Shown here in pieces: positions 12,861 to 23,874 of a stretch of DNA of 64,000 nt. The stretch covers positions 174,501-238,500 of the forward strand of contig JAODTK010000577.1 of the NCBI GenBank assembly GCA_026419785.1, written 5' to 3'. The translations under genes were made by a program, and so were the position numbers. Below the pieces are notes generated by a model. The model was not told the origin of the DNA and searched no databases. It saw nothing but the letters and a program-made list of their open reading frames with translations. How positions within the stretch are numbered: the first letter of the stretch is position 1; the number at the start of each line of letters is the position of its first letter. The stretch comes from Sclerodactyla briareus. Its lineage: Eukaryota; Echinodermata; Holothuroidea; Dendrochirotida; Sclerodactylidae.

Positions 12861-13429
12861 GTCGAAAATGTTAGCAGCTCGGTCAGACTGCAAGGTCCTT
12901 CCGGAGAGTGCTAGCAAAGCAGCATAAACCCAGTGGTGTGCAAGACCAAACTACGAGCCCAGAACACTCCGAAGAACAGGGGATAATGAATATCAGATGG
13001 TGGAAGATACAAGAAGAGGCTCCAAGAGGAGAGATTACAAGAAAGCTAAACGAGGAACTGAAAGAGGGAGGAGACTGGATAGACAGTAAGCCAGAACATC
13101 AGGCAAACGGCTAAAGAAATCTTTGGGGAGACAACGGGGGGAAAACAAGGAATGATAGGAGACCTGGTGGTGGAAGAAGGACGTACCGGAGGCCGTCGCA
13201 ACCAAGAGGGAGTGTAAAAGACAGAGAGATCTAAACTGGTCAGAAGAAAATGCCCAAGCTTTCAACCTGTAGCAAACAGGCTGCAACACGATCAGTGGCT
13301 AAAGCAAAGTCAGCAGCTCATAAAGACCGTATGACAGCTTGGAGACTGAAGAGGGGCAAAAAAAAAAAGCACTGCGACTGGCCAAAGCAAGAAATAAGAA
13401 CTCAGCCGACATCTACCAGGCCAAGCTGA

Positions 13430-14570
13430 TAAAAGACAGTGCGGGGACAACATCGACAGATGACGACAGGATAAAAGAGCGATGGGAGGACTACTTTGAA
13501 AATCTCATGAACATTGAATGAAGACACGAGGAGTGTGCCAGTAAGAGGGGAAGAGAATGTACCACCAGTGACCTTGGAGGAAGTGGCAAGGCCCCGAAGA
13601 AAATGAAGAATGGAAAAGCAGTTGGGCCAGATATACACCGGCAGAGGTGGGAGTGTTTTTGGGTGGATTATGAGTAGAGCTGCTGACTCTTTGGTTCAAC
13701 GAGATCGGAACATCAGGAAAAATTCCTGACGACTGGAGAAGTAGTACCCTGATACCCATCTACAAAAACAAGAGAGATATCCAGGAATGTGGAAACTATA
13801 CCGTGGCATAAAACTCACGTCCACATACTTGAAGATCTGGGCGAGAGAATTGATGGCCGGCTGAGAGAAGCAGTGTCAATAAATGACACCATTATGGATT
13901 CATGCCAATAAGGATACAACAGATGCCATGTATGCCTTGAGACTGCTCCGAGGAACAGTACAGAGATGGCCAAAGAGAACTACACACTGCGTTTTCATAG
14001 ACCTGGAGAAAAGGCATGTGACAGGGTACCAAGAGACGAAGTTTGGAATTGCCTAAGATTGAAAGGGGTATCAAAAGGATATATACGGCTGATACAAGAT
14101 ACTATCGGGGATGTTCGAGCTGTGTCAGGTGTACAAGTGGAGTCAGTGAATCCTTCGAGGTGAATGTTGGCGTACACCAAGGTTCGGCTCTCAGCCCATT
14201 CCTATTCGCTATCATCATGGATTGTTTGACAGAGGAGATAGGGAGAGTCACCGTGGACCTGATGTTTGCTGGTGATGTTGTTCTGAGCACAGAGACAAGA
14301 GAAGTTGCCGAGAGAAGACTTGGACAGTGGACAAGTGCACTGGAGCGAAGGGGCATGAAAGTCAAGCAGGCTGAAGCGGAGCTCTTGAATCCTGGGAGCA
14401 AAACAGTGGGTACCATCATCCTGTTACAAACACCAGTCCCAAGAGTTACAGAGTCCAAGTACCTTGGCTCAACAGTGGAAGAAAATGGAGGTTCTAACAG
14501 AGAGGTGGCAAGGAGGATCCAAGCAGGATGGTCTAGTGGAAAGTTACTGGTTGCTGTGCGATAAGAAGGT
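13430..14570 (+). pseudogene. RTE reverse transcriptase remnant with damaged active site
   Basis: The longest open piece is 14043-14564. The N-terminal part shows IPDDWRSSTLIPIYKNK (about 13725) followed by broken frames. GVHQGSALSPFLFAIIMD (about 14170-14223) is the conserved GxxQGxxLSPxLF motif. The catalytic motif, normally Y/F-A-D-D, reads F-A-G-D (TTT GCT GGT GAT, 14265-14276), so one metal-binding aspartate is lost. KYLGS (about 14458) marks the C-terminal side. The opposite-strand frame 14102-14650 is a shadow. Confidence 0.85.
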
Positions 14571-15053
14571 ACCCTCATCAGTGAAGGGACGCTTGTACAA
14601 GCTGATAAGGCCAGCCATGCTATATGGGATGGAAGCAGTGGCAGTGACAAAAACGACAGGAAAGGCTACTGGAAGTAGCTGAAATGAGAATGCTGAGATT
14701 CACGATGGGCCTGACACGGAAGGACAATGTTACAAACAAGGAAATAAGAGAAGCAATGGGAATAGTAGAGCTGAGTGCCAAATTGAGAGAGACACGTATG
14801 AGATGGTTTGGCCACATCAGAAGAAAGAAGGGGACTATGCCGGGAAAAGAGTACAGAGGATGAAGGTGGGAAAGAGAAAACGAGGCAGGCCCAGGAGGCG
14901 CATACATGATCGTTACAATGATGAACATGAATGCACGAACTGGAGGAAGGTGACACACTTACAAGAAAGAATGGAGGAGACGGATCCGCACCGGCGACCT
15001 GTGCTATCTGTGGGAAAAACCCGTAGACTTGGAAGAAGAAAAAGAAGACGAAG

Positions 15054-15067
15054 GAAGATACTGATAA
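15054..15067 (+). repeat. Target-site duplication, right (RTE element)
   Basis: GAAGATACTGATAA, identical to 12011-12024, followed by AAGTACCATCAGG. This continues the alignment with unit copy 1 (GAGTACCATAATG near 8290). Confidence 0.92.
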
Positions 15068-15426
15068 AGTACCATCAGGATGGGAGCGTCTCTATGCAGG
15101 CAGTGTAGCCTATATTTGTTGCCAGGAATTTCGCTTACAGTTACGAGATAGCGTAATATGAGCTCTCATATAGGGTAGTAGAGGACAATACAATTGAGGC
15201 ATCCCGGATGATTACGAAGAGGTGATGAACGCTCTATTTTAGTAGACGATTCATGACACAGTATTTGTGTGGGTAACGCCGTAGAACTATAAAACATGTA
15301 AATGAAGAGTTCGCCTGGGTATTGTCAATAACAGGCGTTGAGGGCGGAGATGCCAAACACTAGACCAATATCTTCGGCGAGAAAAAAAACAGTAGACCAT
15401 ACAGGAAAAAAAAAATAAATTACTAT

Positions 15427-16154
15427 TTTAAAATTGTCTCTTCAGAGGGCAGTATAACAAATTAGTCACATTCGTATGAGTCGGGGTTGCAGCCCCTCAA
15501 ATAACATTTCTGCGAGAATTTCTGGCAATATGCGGAAAGGTGACAAAAATAGGGCAAAAAAGGGGAACAGTCGCCGAAAATTTGAACGATGAATGTCCGA
15601 ATGTTAACTCGATTGTCGCCAAAACGCGATTTGTTTTGTGCGTGACATCGCATGCACTGCGTATTTTTCTAACATAGAACCGCAGACCCAACCTAATATG
15701 CTGGTAAATAAAAATTAGGTAATCAGCAGACAGTATTCGACGAATCAAATCGCAGTGGAGCATGGCCAGAAACTACAATATTCTGGCAGGGAAACTATTT
15801 TTTGGTATAGAAATGGCGGCAACTATATTTCAAAAAAATGCCAGAATTCGTTATGCCGTGTCTAACAATTTTGATCGAATGACCAAAAAAAATGCGCCCA
15901 AAATTTGGGGCTGTATCCGTATTTTTTCTATCCATTAGAGACACATTGGACGTATGAACCTGAAGCAGAAATTCTGCCGCTCCCAAACAAAAAAATCCCG
16001 CAAATGTATCCTACGCTTTCATTTTTCGATTCAAAAATTGGGGCAATACGCCCCAGCATACAGCGTTGAATCAATGGACTTCTCGATAGGCCAATGAACT
16101 ATATTGTACCTGCATGCCACTATTAGCCGTTCTCAATGGAATGTTTGAAGGTTT
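15427..16154. other. Unrecognised DNA
   Basis: AT-rich, with several A-runs and short frames on the minus strand. No domain, repeat partner or RNA gene seen. Confidence 0.45.
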
Positions 16155-16375
16155 ACGGTATTGGGGGTATTCTAAGTGATCAAGCATACTCTAATTATTC
16201 ATCTGTTGATGTCCTGATGCATGCTCGCGAGGTAATTCCACAGAAAGCAATTGAGTGTTTGCCTGATTCGCAATAAGTCTCCGATCAATTTAGGCCGCTT
16301 AACGTCGCCTGCGGACGTGACTACCTCACATAGCCCTAGAGAATGACAACTGATTTGTATTTTTCATTAGACCAG
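16155..16375 (+). repeat. Dispersed repeat, copy 2 (partner at 2200-2440)
   Basis: Collinear but diverged from 2200-2440. Shared blocks include GGTAATTCC, GTCGCC/GGACGT and CATAGCCC/GAGAATG. It ends directly at the poly-C tract. Confidence 0.55.
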
Positions 16376-16394
16376 CCCCCCCCCCCCCCCCCCC
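16376..16394 (+). repeat. Poly-C tract, 19 nt
   Basis: Run of 19 C at the right edge of the dispersed repeat, followed by ACCCCACCCCTCCC. Confidence 0.95.
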
Positions 16395-17009
16395 ACCCCA
16401 CCCCTCCCTCTCATGACAGGTACGGGCAAATTGTCGTTTTCCTCCATCGCTGTGTATGTGATGGGGGGACAAACATTAATAAGGGACCCCCTTGTGTTCT
16501 TCCTTTGTGATTTGCTGTAGATACTGCGTTTGCAGCTCTTCGTTTCCGTCGAATCTATCTGCGTGGGATGAGTGATAAAGTGAAGGATCACAGTGAGAAC
16601 AGGTGATCGGGTAATTCAGGGCTGAATTTTGACCCAGGGCGCTCCGCACTGCGAGGACTAAGTGGACGGCTTGTATCCGAAGGGTAACTAATATCAATAT
16701 TATTCCAATTATTCATCATCACATGGTCCTGTATTTTGTGCAACAATTCAATTTCAGAGCTTTTGGTTATTCTACTGTTTGGTAACTATATAGATCCCGA
16801 TTTTTTATTCCATTTTCATAAAAAACAACACCATGATAAACCTACACTTATACTCTGATCATTAACGTTTTGTCGCGTACGCTGCAATGCTGAGGGGGAA
16901 AAAACAAAACAAAACATCAACAACACAAGTGAGGGGGTTTCAAGGCGAGAAAACTGGCTATCATAATAAAATGAGTAATAATTTTAAAAATTGCTGTTTC
17001 AATGAACTG
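16395..17009. other. Unrecognised DNA
   Basis: No gene or repeat partner recognised. An AAAACAAAACAAAAC run lies near 16900. Confidence 0.4.
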
Positions 17010-17965
17010 TGGCTATATCATATTTTCCATTTTTGCTTGCATGATTTTTCTGCGCCATTGGGTTAGATGTGATTCACCGTCATTTCAAATAATTCAGATA
17101 CTCCTGATTGTATGTAACAATAAACATTTTTTATGTCTTGGCATTCAGACCACAACACCTTCCTCTACTTCAATTTAGTTTCATTTCATATATGAATCCT
17201 TTACATTTACCGGGGTCAGCCATAACTTATTGTAGTCCGATAACATTCAACAACACGAGACTTGTTTCATAAGATTTTGCCAAAAGAAGTAATACAAAAT
17301 GAATAAATGTGAAATGAACTCCAACAATAGGTATTAATTTGCGAAGCGTGTATGACTCTTCACATCAATAAGATGTTTCACAGCCGTAATAGAAGTAAGC
17401 TACTCTACGACATCTGTGTCCCATGTCAAGAGATCTAAGTTGCAGTTCTTATCTCCTAATGATGTCACATTGAATACAGTACAGTAGGGAGGGCACTTTC
17501 AGACTCGCTTAATCAAGCAATCTCTGAAGTGCTTCTCGCCAAGAGAGGGCCTTTGCGATATTCGGCTAGATATGTTCGTACAAGAACGCATATCTTGTAA
17601 AGAAGTATTTGGTTTCGTGCTTTTTCCATGGAAGTATGCACAGCTCCACAGTCAAGTTTTGATGTAGGTATTAGCACTTTCATCTGCCAATGTAGATTTC
17701 TTGACGTAAACTGACCTTCCTACGACAAAAAACATGGATTGGACATTTCATTTAAGATATGCGCAGTAATGCCAGCCGCTTATCAAAGCAAGGTTTGGGT
17801 ACGTAGTCGCGGTCCGTAAGAAAGGAGAATGAATGTCATATTCCGTATGAACGACCCTGATGCCTCAGGGTTAACGACGCTCAAGCTGTCCAAAGACAGA
17901 ACATCTCTGAAAGCTATTGCAGTCATTAATCACTAACTTGTGAAAAATATATGTTGCCGAATCTG
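17010..17965 (+). repeat. Dispersed repeat family B, longest copy
   Basis: The left part (about 17010-17270) matches 18670-18960: TATTTTCCATTTT, GATGTGATT...CGTCATTT, TTTTTTATGTCTT, CTTTACAT...CCGGG. The right part (about 17250-17965) matches 23875-24615: CACGA.ACTTGTT, CTCTGAAGTG followed by GAGAGAGGGCCTTTG, TATGCGCA.TAATGCC and others. The copies are diverged. No coding potential or termini were found, so this may be a non-autonomous transposon or a segmental duplication. Confidence 0.7.
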
Positions 17966-17994
17966 CAGTGCTTATCAGGCACCCCTATGAGTAT

Positions 17995-18120
17995 AGTGGC
18001 GTTGGGCAGAGGGCGGTGAGCGGTATCACAGCAAGAGGTCATGGGTCTCATTCCTTTCCGCACAGACAAACCAGACGTTTTTCGAGGTGCACCTGGATGG
18101 TCGAGTTCGTGGTCTTAGTT
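17995..18120 (+). repeat. Possible tRNA-derived SINE remnant
   Basis: TAGTGGCGTTGGGCAGAGGG (from 17994) is followed by GAGGTCATGGGTCTCATTCC (from 18034), resembling an A-box and a degenerate B-box at tRNA-like spacing. The evidence is weak. Confidence 0.2.
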
Positions 18121-18399
18121 CCTGGAATTAGTAGCATATCCCGGCATGTTTAATAATTAATCCCAAACGCTCTTCTTTCACTTTTCGACGGTATCTAATG
18201 ACCCCTAATTTAAATTCACAATACAAAAGGTCCTATAGAGGGACGATGAAACATTCGAATTAAGTTCAAACTTTTACGGCGACTCATACACAAGGCGTAA
18301 ATCACGAAATCTCGCATATTTAACAGACTAGATAGGGTTCTTCATTTCAGTTCGGCCACCTCCAGTCTCCGCCTATACCATTCCTGATATTTTTTTTCA

Positions 18400-18530
18400 A
18401 TATAAGAGATCAGTTCTGTTTCTAACAAAATTAATGAGGAGTCGGCAATATGGTCAAAAATTGAATTAATTTTATTGTTATATTGACACCCACGAGAGTT
18501 GGATTGGGACTGGTATCCTCAGGGCCTATC
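18400..18530 (+). repeat. Fragment of the ~3.5-kb duplicated unit
   Basis: Matches 6831-6950 and 10507-10630: a GTTTCTA block, TCGGCAA.A followed by GGTC/GGACC, AATTAATTT.AT, then GTTGGATTGG/GTTAGACTG and GGTATCCT. It lies directly before the partial family-B copy at 18670, so fragments of two repeats are adjacent. Confidence 0.6.
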
Positions 18531-18669
18531 CTCACAGACTGTTTAATTCCCCCTCTCCAAGCGGGTGACAGCAAGTAGAATCGAGATTTCTAGAATACTG
18601 TAAAACGTGAACGGTACTGTACTTTCGTTTGTATTTTCGTTCGAGTCAGGAACTAGCAATTTAGAAATT

Positions 18670-18960
18670 TACAAAATAACTGTTTTCAGGCAACTGGTAA
18701 TATTATATTTTCCATTTTGGCTCTGCCATGTTTTTGCTTTGCATGTGTATAGATGTGATTTGCCGTCATTTAAATAAAATCCTACCCTCCTGTCGTTCAT
18801 TACCATTTTTTATGTCTTTGGCATCTCAGATACGACAACTTTCTTTCTTCTTCAATTCGTTCCATCTATATATAATCTTTACATCCACCGGGTCCGCAAT
18901 ACTGAAGACCTTATTGTAGTTACGAGAACTGCCTCATTAGTATTAAAATGATAATTAACT
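18670..18960 (+). repeat. Dispersed repeat family B, partial copy
   Basis: Aligns with 17010-17270 in the same orientation. It stops where the longer copy continues. Confidence 0.65.
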
Positions 18961-20639
18961 TTCAGCAGTCGCCTAGTCGATTTACGAGCAATGTGGTAAA
19001 AATGCCGGCTGCTAGAGGCGTCTCTTAGAAAATCACTGTCATATGCTGTTATATGGCGTCTATATTGTCAAACTCACGCGTAAGTGAAATATAGGTAGAA
19101 GCGGGACATTCAGACATGGATTAGTGGATGTGTGTGTTATTTGATCGTCGAGCTAGAGAGGCCTATACAAAGATAATCGTTTGTGCATTAGTTTTCTCCG
19201 CGTTGTGCAAATGTACAGTTGGATTAAAGTGGTAATTGACGCATAGGAAATTTAGTGTATATGTTGTATGCACAATTGTCACATGAAGTCCCTAACCACT
19301 ATATCCCTTCAATGCGCTTTGCAATGCAATTCACTTGAACTGTAAAACGCTGTATTTTAGGGATCCATTTTTTGCCAAGGAGGAACAACGGAAATGTGAA
19401 TACATTTCATTTTGACTGTAGTCGATTCTAGATTCCCCCCCCCCCGAATAAAAATATATCAATGTCTATAGAGTTAATAACTAAACAAAGCTTCCAAAGC
19501 ACTCAGTTTGTATCATGGGTGTGCACGTGGGTGTGCAAATGGGACACACCACCAAATTTGAAATCGAACGAGAATTGCGTGTTCCGAAGAGCGTTTGAGG
19601 GTAATTAATGTATGAAATACTTCAACATCAGTAGAAAGAATTAGGTTGACTGAGATAATTGCGCTGTGTAGATAATTAATAAACAGTATTGAAAATCCCG
19701 AGAATCACTCCTCTTGGTCTTTCGAAGGAGCTCGCACGTCTTCACCACTAGCCTAACTAGAATCCAGAGAGTGGCGCAAGGTTGGCCAGGTCGGAAAAAC
19801 ATGGTAGATGAGGCGTCGTTGTTCACCCACATCATTGAATAGCCATCGGAATTTCCGCCATTTTCAACTGTCATCGCAACTAAAAAGTAAATTCCCTCTG
19901 TGCGGGAGTGCACGGATGCAAACGTTCAAGGTAAGCCTCCTCCTTTCTTAATGTATGATGATGGGAGCGCAAGGATTAATATTAATTCTAATCAGTGATT
20001 CAGCGATAGAGTTTGTTTCGAAACTGTGACTTTGGAAATGGACATCCGCCGGACATAAATCTACAAACTAAAGTATTTTAAAATCATCGCATCCTATGGA
20101 CCCTACATATTGCCATATGGGCTCAAACGCCATTGTTACCAGGAGGTGTACGATATGGACCAAATATAGCAAGAATGGATTTTGCAGTAATAATCTCCCT
20201 CGATTTGCCTGACTGATATTAGTGATCAAGATATCGATAGAAACATAAATCCGAGGGTGCCGAGTGAAAAATGAGTTCCAGAATAGGTTTGTTAGCGGAG
20301 GAGGAAGCTTCAAAACTCCATCGTTTTTTTACCTTTTTGCATTTGCCTCTTCTGTTATGATGGTCAAGCAGCGCGACCAGCTTTGGTATATGAGAACTGG
20401 TCAGGGCCCAGATAGAAATACGTATACAGTAATATCTTTTCACGAGGGGCGGAGTGGCTGGGAAATACCCCTCACTATACAGCGCTCAACATGGAAAACA
20501 AAGCCCATATTCAATTAATGAAAATGCGAACACAAAAATTGAACAACGTTTGGACTTTAGGACTTTTTGCTCTATCTGCTAGAAGAGGCCCATCATATCA
20601 ATATGTCATGAAAACACTGAAAATAGTATTGAACTATTG

Positions 20640-20641
<2 letters not shown>
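18961..20641. other. Unrecognised DNA
   Basis: Contains an 11-C run at 19435-19445 and short frames on both strands (for example 19641-19913 minus, 20264-20518 plus) without recognisable domains. Confidence 0.4.

Positions 20642-20679
<38 letters not shown>
20642..20679 (+). repeat. Poly-C tract, 38 nt
   Basis: Uninterrupted run of 38 C, the longest homopolymer in the window. The downstream sequence (20730-20830: CAGGGGCG, GGGAGGGGGGT, GGGGAGGGGG) is also G/C-run rich and resembles the G-run-bearing dispersed repeats common in marine invertebrates. Confidence 0.95.
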
Positions 20680-20681
<2 letters not shown>

Positions 20682-22229
20682 AGTAGTATATGTCTGATTC
20701 CTAAATGAATGTAGTCAACGATCCATATAGCAGGGGCGCCAGAGTTTTACGATAGGGGCAGATTGGCATGGATGTCTGACAGGGAGGGGGGTCTAAGGGG
20801 AGGGGGTGTTCCCCCTACCCTTTGCCATTTTTTGTGCCCGAATCCTAAACATGCCGATTTTCATTGCAGTTCGTGGGTGAAGCAGGCCATCGATACACAC
20901 TGCGCGCGACGCAGCGCCAAAAATTTGACACTCCATGGGGCAATTGATCAAATTTTCAGACATTTAGTACAAATCCAGACATCTTTCCACTTTGCCTTGC
21001 CACTCGCATGATTTTCCGCCCTAAAACCGAGGTTTCATTAAGTTCTGGGAATTTTGTTCTTGATTGTTTTCAGCAAAATGGATCCGAATCAGTATCTCTG
21101 GATATAGGACCAAATAGAAAACAAAAAAATGTCAAAAGAACTGAAAATCATGCAATAGAATGGTCAAACGTAACGTACGCCTTCATTCCCCCTTTTGCCG
21201 AAATACCGACAGACCGGTCACTCGTCCAATTACAAACGACGGCGACGGGCCGTCAATCATCTAATTTTTGCCGACGTGTCAGTCTCTGCGACGCTGAAGG
21301 GGTCAATTCAGCTGAAGGCCAAAGTCGAAATATCCGATAATAAAGTCGGCTTCGTGGTTTTTCTTTCTCTTCCACTTTCCATTCCCTATCTTCCCCTCCA
21401 CTCCCTCTTTCTTTTCCTTTCCCTTCCCCTCTTGCTTTCTTTCCCATCTCCTCTTTTCCTTCTCTTCCTCCTCTCCTATTTCCTCGGTCTTTTCTTCCTT
21501 TCTCATTTTGCCGCAGACGAAAAATGGCCGACGGCATGAACTTATTGCTCGATCGGGCCTGGTAAAACATACGCACATTTGCGAACGCATATTACAGCAA
21601 CAATTTGAGTCGATGAGTCTCGATGAGAACGAATAGAAAAAAAGTTGGATAACGTATTTGAACACTCACCCCACCCCCGCGACGACTTGTGCATTAAACT
21701 CATCTGTCGATTTATTCGGGCCCCAAACCATAGGGGGGAAGCCCGCCCTCCCTGCCCCCCTGCGGCTGAATTGTGAGTGCCGGCGGCCGCGGCGAAACGC
21801 AACGGTAATTTTGTCGAATTGAGACGATAACCCTCACTATCCACATACGAAATGGTTCTTGCTCTTACAGGGTACATTATTGTACATACAACACCCTTCA
21901 TAAGATCTTCTCGAGGATCACGAGACTAATTCCAAATTACGTGACGTCACCAAACGTCGCCGTCGATGCTCGCTTAGTTGCTTACAGAGACAACGGCCTC
22001 GTCACCTCGGAAGAGAGAAAAAGTTTTTTTTTTCATATTTAGGTCCAATTATCCAGAGAAAGCTCTTATCATAATTCTTGGATGGAACTGTTTTCTGTTA
22101 AATTTTCAGGTACCAACAGAAATCTGTCCTCGAAACGACCCAAAAAATTATAATAACCATTATATCCCCACTTCGGGGACATGATGTTTTTGGCTTCGCG
22201 TCTCCGCCGCGCCGACTCCGCCGCCGCGT
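20680..22229. other. Unrecognised DNA with pyrimidine tract
   Basis: The frames at 21195-21539 plus and 21303-21665 minus exist only because of the pyrimidine tract at 21358-21510. A CRE-like palindrome GTGACGTCAC lies at 21941-21950. No gene recognised. Confidence 0.45.
21358..21510 (+). repeat. ~150-nt polypyrimidine (CT-rich) tract
   Basis: Almost exclusively C and T on the plus strand, without a regular short period. Such mirror-prone tracts can form triplex (H-DNA) structures. Confidence 0.9.
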
Positions 22230-23020
22230 TTTTTTTTGTTAGCGCATAACTCTCCACCACTTGTCCTTTTGGGCCGAAACTCGCACACATGAACCGCCTG
22301 AGTGAAATCTCTAATGATTTCAAAAGTGGCGTTTCGCCACATGAACGGGTCCCCTAATATGCTATTTTCACGATGGAAGATTTCCCCCATTAGCGCATAC
22401 TCTCGCCAAACAATTGTCCGATGGGGCCGAAACTTGGCACACATGTCAGCCTAGTGAAAATCTCAGATGGGTTCGAAAGTGATGTCGCCGACACTGCAGG
22501 TCAAGCTAATTTATAATTTGTGCAATTTTCAGAAGTTGGTCAGATTTCCACGATACTTGGTCCTTGGGACATGTTTGGGTCCGAGAAAATTTGAAGCCAA
22601 TTTCAAGGTCAAATTAACGCGAGGTACAAACGTTTGTCGTATTTCATGAAACTTAGTAGGTGTGGACATGTTTGGTCCCTCAAAAAAGTGGAGACATTTT
22701 TTGTTCGGGTCATCAAAGGTCAGTCACGCTAATTTACATAATTTGCGCATTTTTTTGAAAGTTTGTTTGATTTCCACGAAAACTTGGTAGGTGGGGACTA
22801 TAATTGGTCCTGAAAGAAGTGAGGGCGTTTCAGGTCAATAGAGGTCAATTAAATTACGCGAATATCGAAAGTTTGTCGGATTTCAACGAACTTGGTAAGG
22901 TGGTTTTTCGTCCGAAAAAGTGGATAACATTTCGGGTCACAGAGTCAAGTCCCTGCTCATTTTGCCCAATTTGCACATTTTTTTCTCGAAAGTTGGTTCG
23001 ATTTCCCACAATCCACATGA
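22230..23020. repeat. Degenerate tandem-repeat block
   Basis: Two units of ~100-150 bp with GCGCATA.CTCTC, TTGTCC and GGGCCGAAACT (from 22237 and 22393) are followed by four or more units of ~110-130 bp. The latter share GAAAGTTTGT, GATTTC.ACGA, ACTTGGTAGGTG and GGTC...GTGG motifs (about 22495-23020). One unit carries AGGTCA-ATAG-AGGTCA (22832-22847) and another GGGTCA-TCAA-AGGTCA (about 22709-22724). These are DR4-spaced nuclear-receptor half-sites. Confidence 0.65.
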
Positions 23021-23874
23021 AAAACTATATACTCTTCCCCGCCACTGATCGCTGAGGTGGGGATATACACGTTGCGGTTTACCCCCGCATATTCTATTTC
23101 TCATGTTATTGACAATTCAATTCCGTTTAGAAATATGCCAGAGTTTTTTGTCTAGGTCTAAGGAGCTCTTTATCGTGGATAATCGTTTCACGTCTTGAAC
23201 CAAATCGGCAAGAGCTTCCTTCCACTTATTCACTTGTCACTGACAATGAGGTTTAACAACTATGCTACCTTAATACTTAGTATGAAGTAAAACATTCCCA
23301 CTGTGGCCCACCCTTGTCCTAGAGACATATATTCCAGTACGTTCGGTAAAAGATTGACACTCGTTGATTGAAGCAGTTCTACCTAAAGTACACTATTTTA
23401 CCGCGCTGATTTCACTCCTGGCCATTCATTGATAGAATCATTTCAATGCATAACGGCACTTAGCCTGTAAACGTGAATAACGCCGAACCATTAAGGCTTC
23501 CCCTGCTTTTGTTTGAGCCAATTCTGTCATAACTGGTTTGAATATGATACTGAAATGAGATGAACCCTCAAACGTGCATTGATTAGACCAAGACACCTAT
23601 GCTGCACCCGACGCGAACCTTCATAGTCGAGTATCCAGGGTCGTAGCCGAAATCAATGAAACGAGGGATGGAATATTCGAAGGTGGCGGGGAAGAGAGTC
23701 GTTGGAGCAGACATATTAATTATACTATGTACTTGTTCTTATTGAAACGGAATATTCTAACGAGAATATTACCGCTTAACAAAAATGTTATAGGAGTTTT
23801 TTGTGTACCCTCCCCGGTATTTAAATGAGTTTACAAGTACACACCATTCCGTGTATCTATTCTGTCTATTCCAT
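23021..23874. other. Unrecognised DNA
   Basis: No gene, RNA or repeat partner recognised. Confidence 0.4.

Larger units (their letters stand above)
12025..15053 (+). mobile_element. RTE-type non-LTR retrotransposon, near full length, decayed
   Basis: A 3,029-bp insertion between 14-bp direct repeats. The 5' leader carries GGCAGGAAGGGCATCCGG (12091-12108), which I recall as typical of RTE elements. The single ORF would encode an apurinic-type endonuclease followed by reverse transcriptase. Visible endonuclease pieces are VVATLNVGSMTGRS (about 12272), CVQET.WKG (12357) and DLNGHVG (about 12646). Reverse-transcriptase pieces follow to about 14560. The 3' end is GAAGAAGAAAAAGAAGACGAA, the short simple tail expected of RTE rather than poly-A. 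About 3 kb is close to the usual RTE length of ~3.2 kb. Many frameshifts and stops make it non-functional. Confidence 0.9.
8809..15426 (+). repeat. ~3.5-kb duplicated unit, copy 2 (interrupted)
   Basis: Second copy of the 5152-8665 unit. It runs 8809-12024, is interrupted by the RTE retrotransposon, and resumes at 15054 with the part matching copy 1 from about 8280 on (TTGCCAGGAAT...CGCTTACAG at 8342 and 15119). Both copies fade out after the shared AGTAGACCATAC block (8641 and 15391). A GGCCATCC...GGATGGCC mini-hairpin near 10130-10152 is present only in this copy. Confidence 0.9.

Noticed and set aside
14102-14650. 182-codon minus-strand open frame
   Set aside because: It is a shadow of the plus-strand RTE reverse transcriptase, which has the recognisable motifs.
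21303-21665. 120-codon charged minus-strand frame
   Set aside because: It is produced by the polypyrimidine/polypurine tract, whose low-complexity repeats would be Lys/Glu/Gly.
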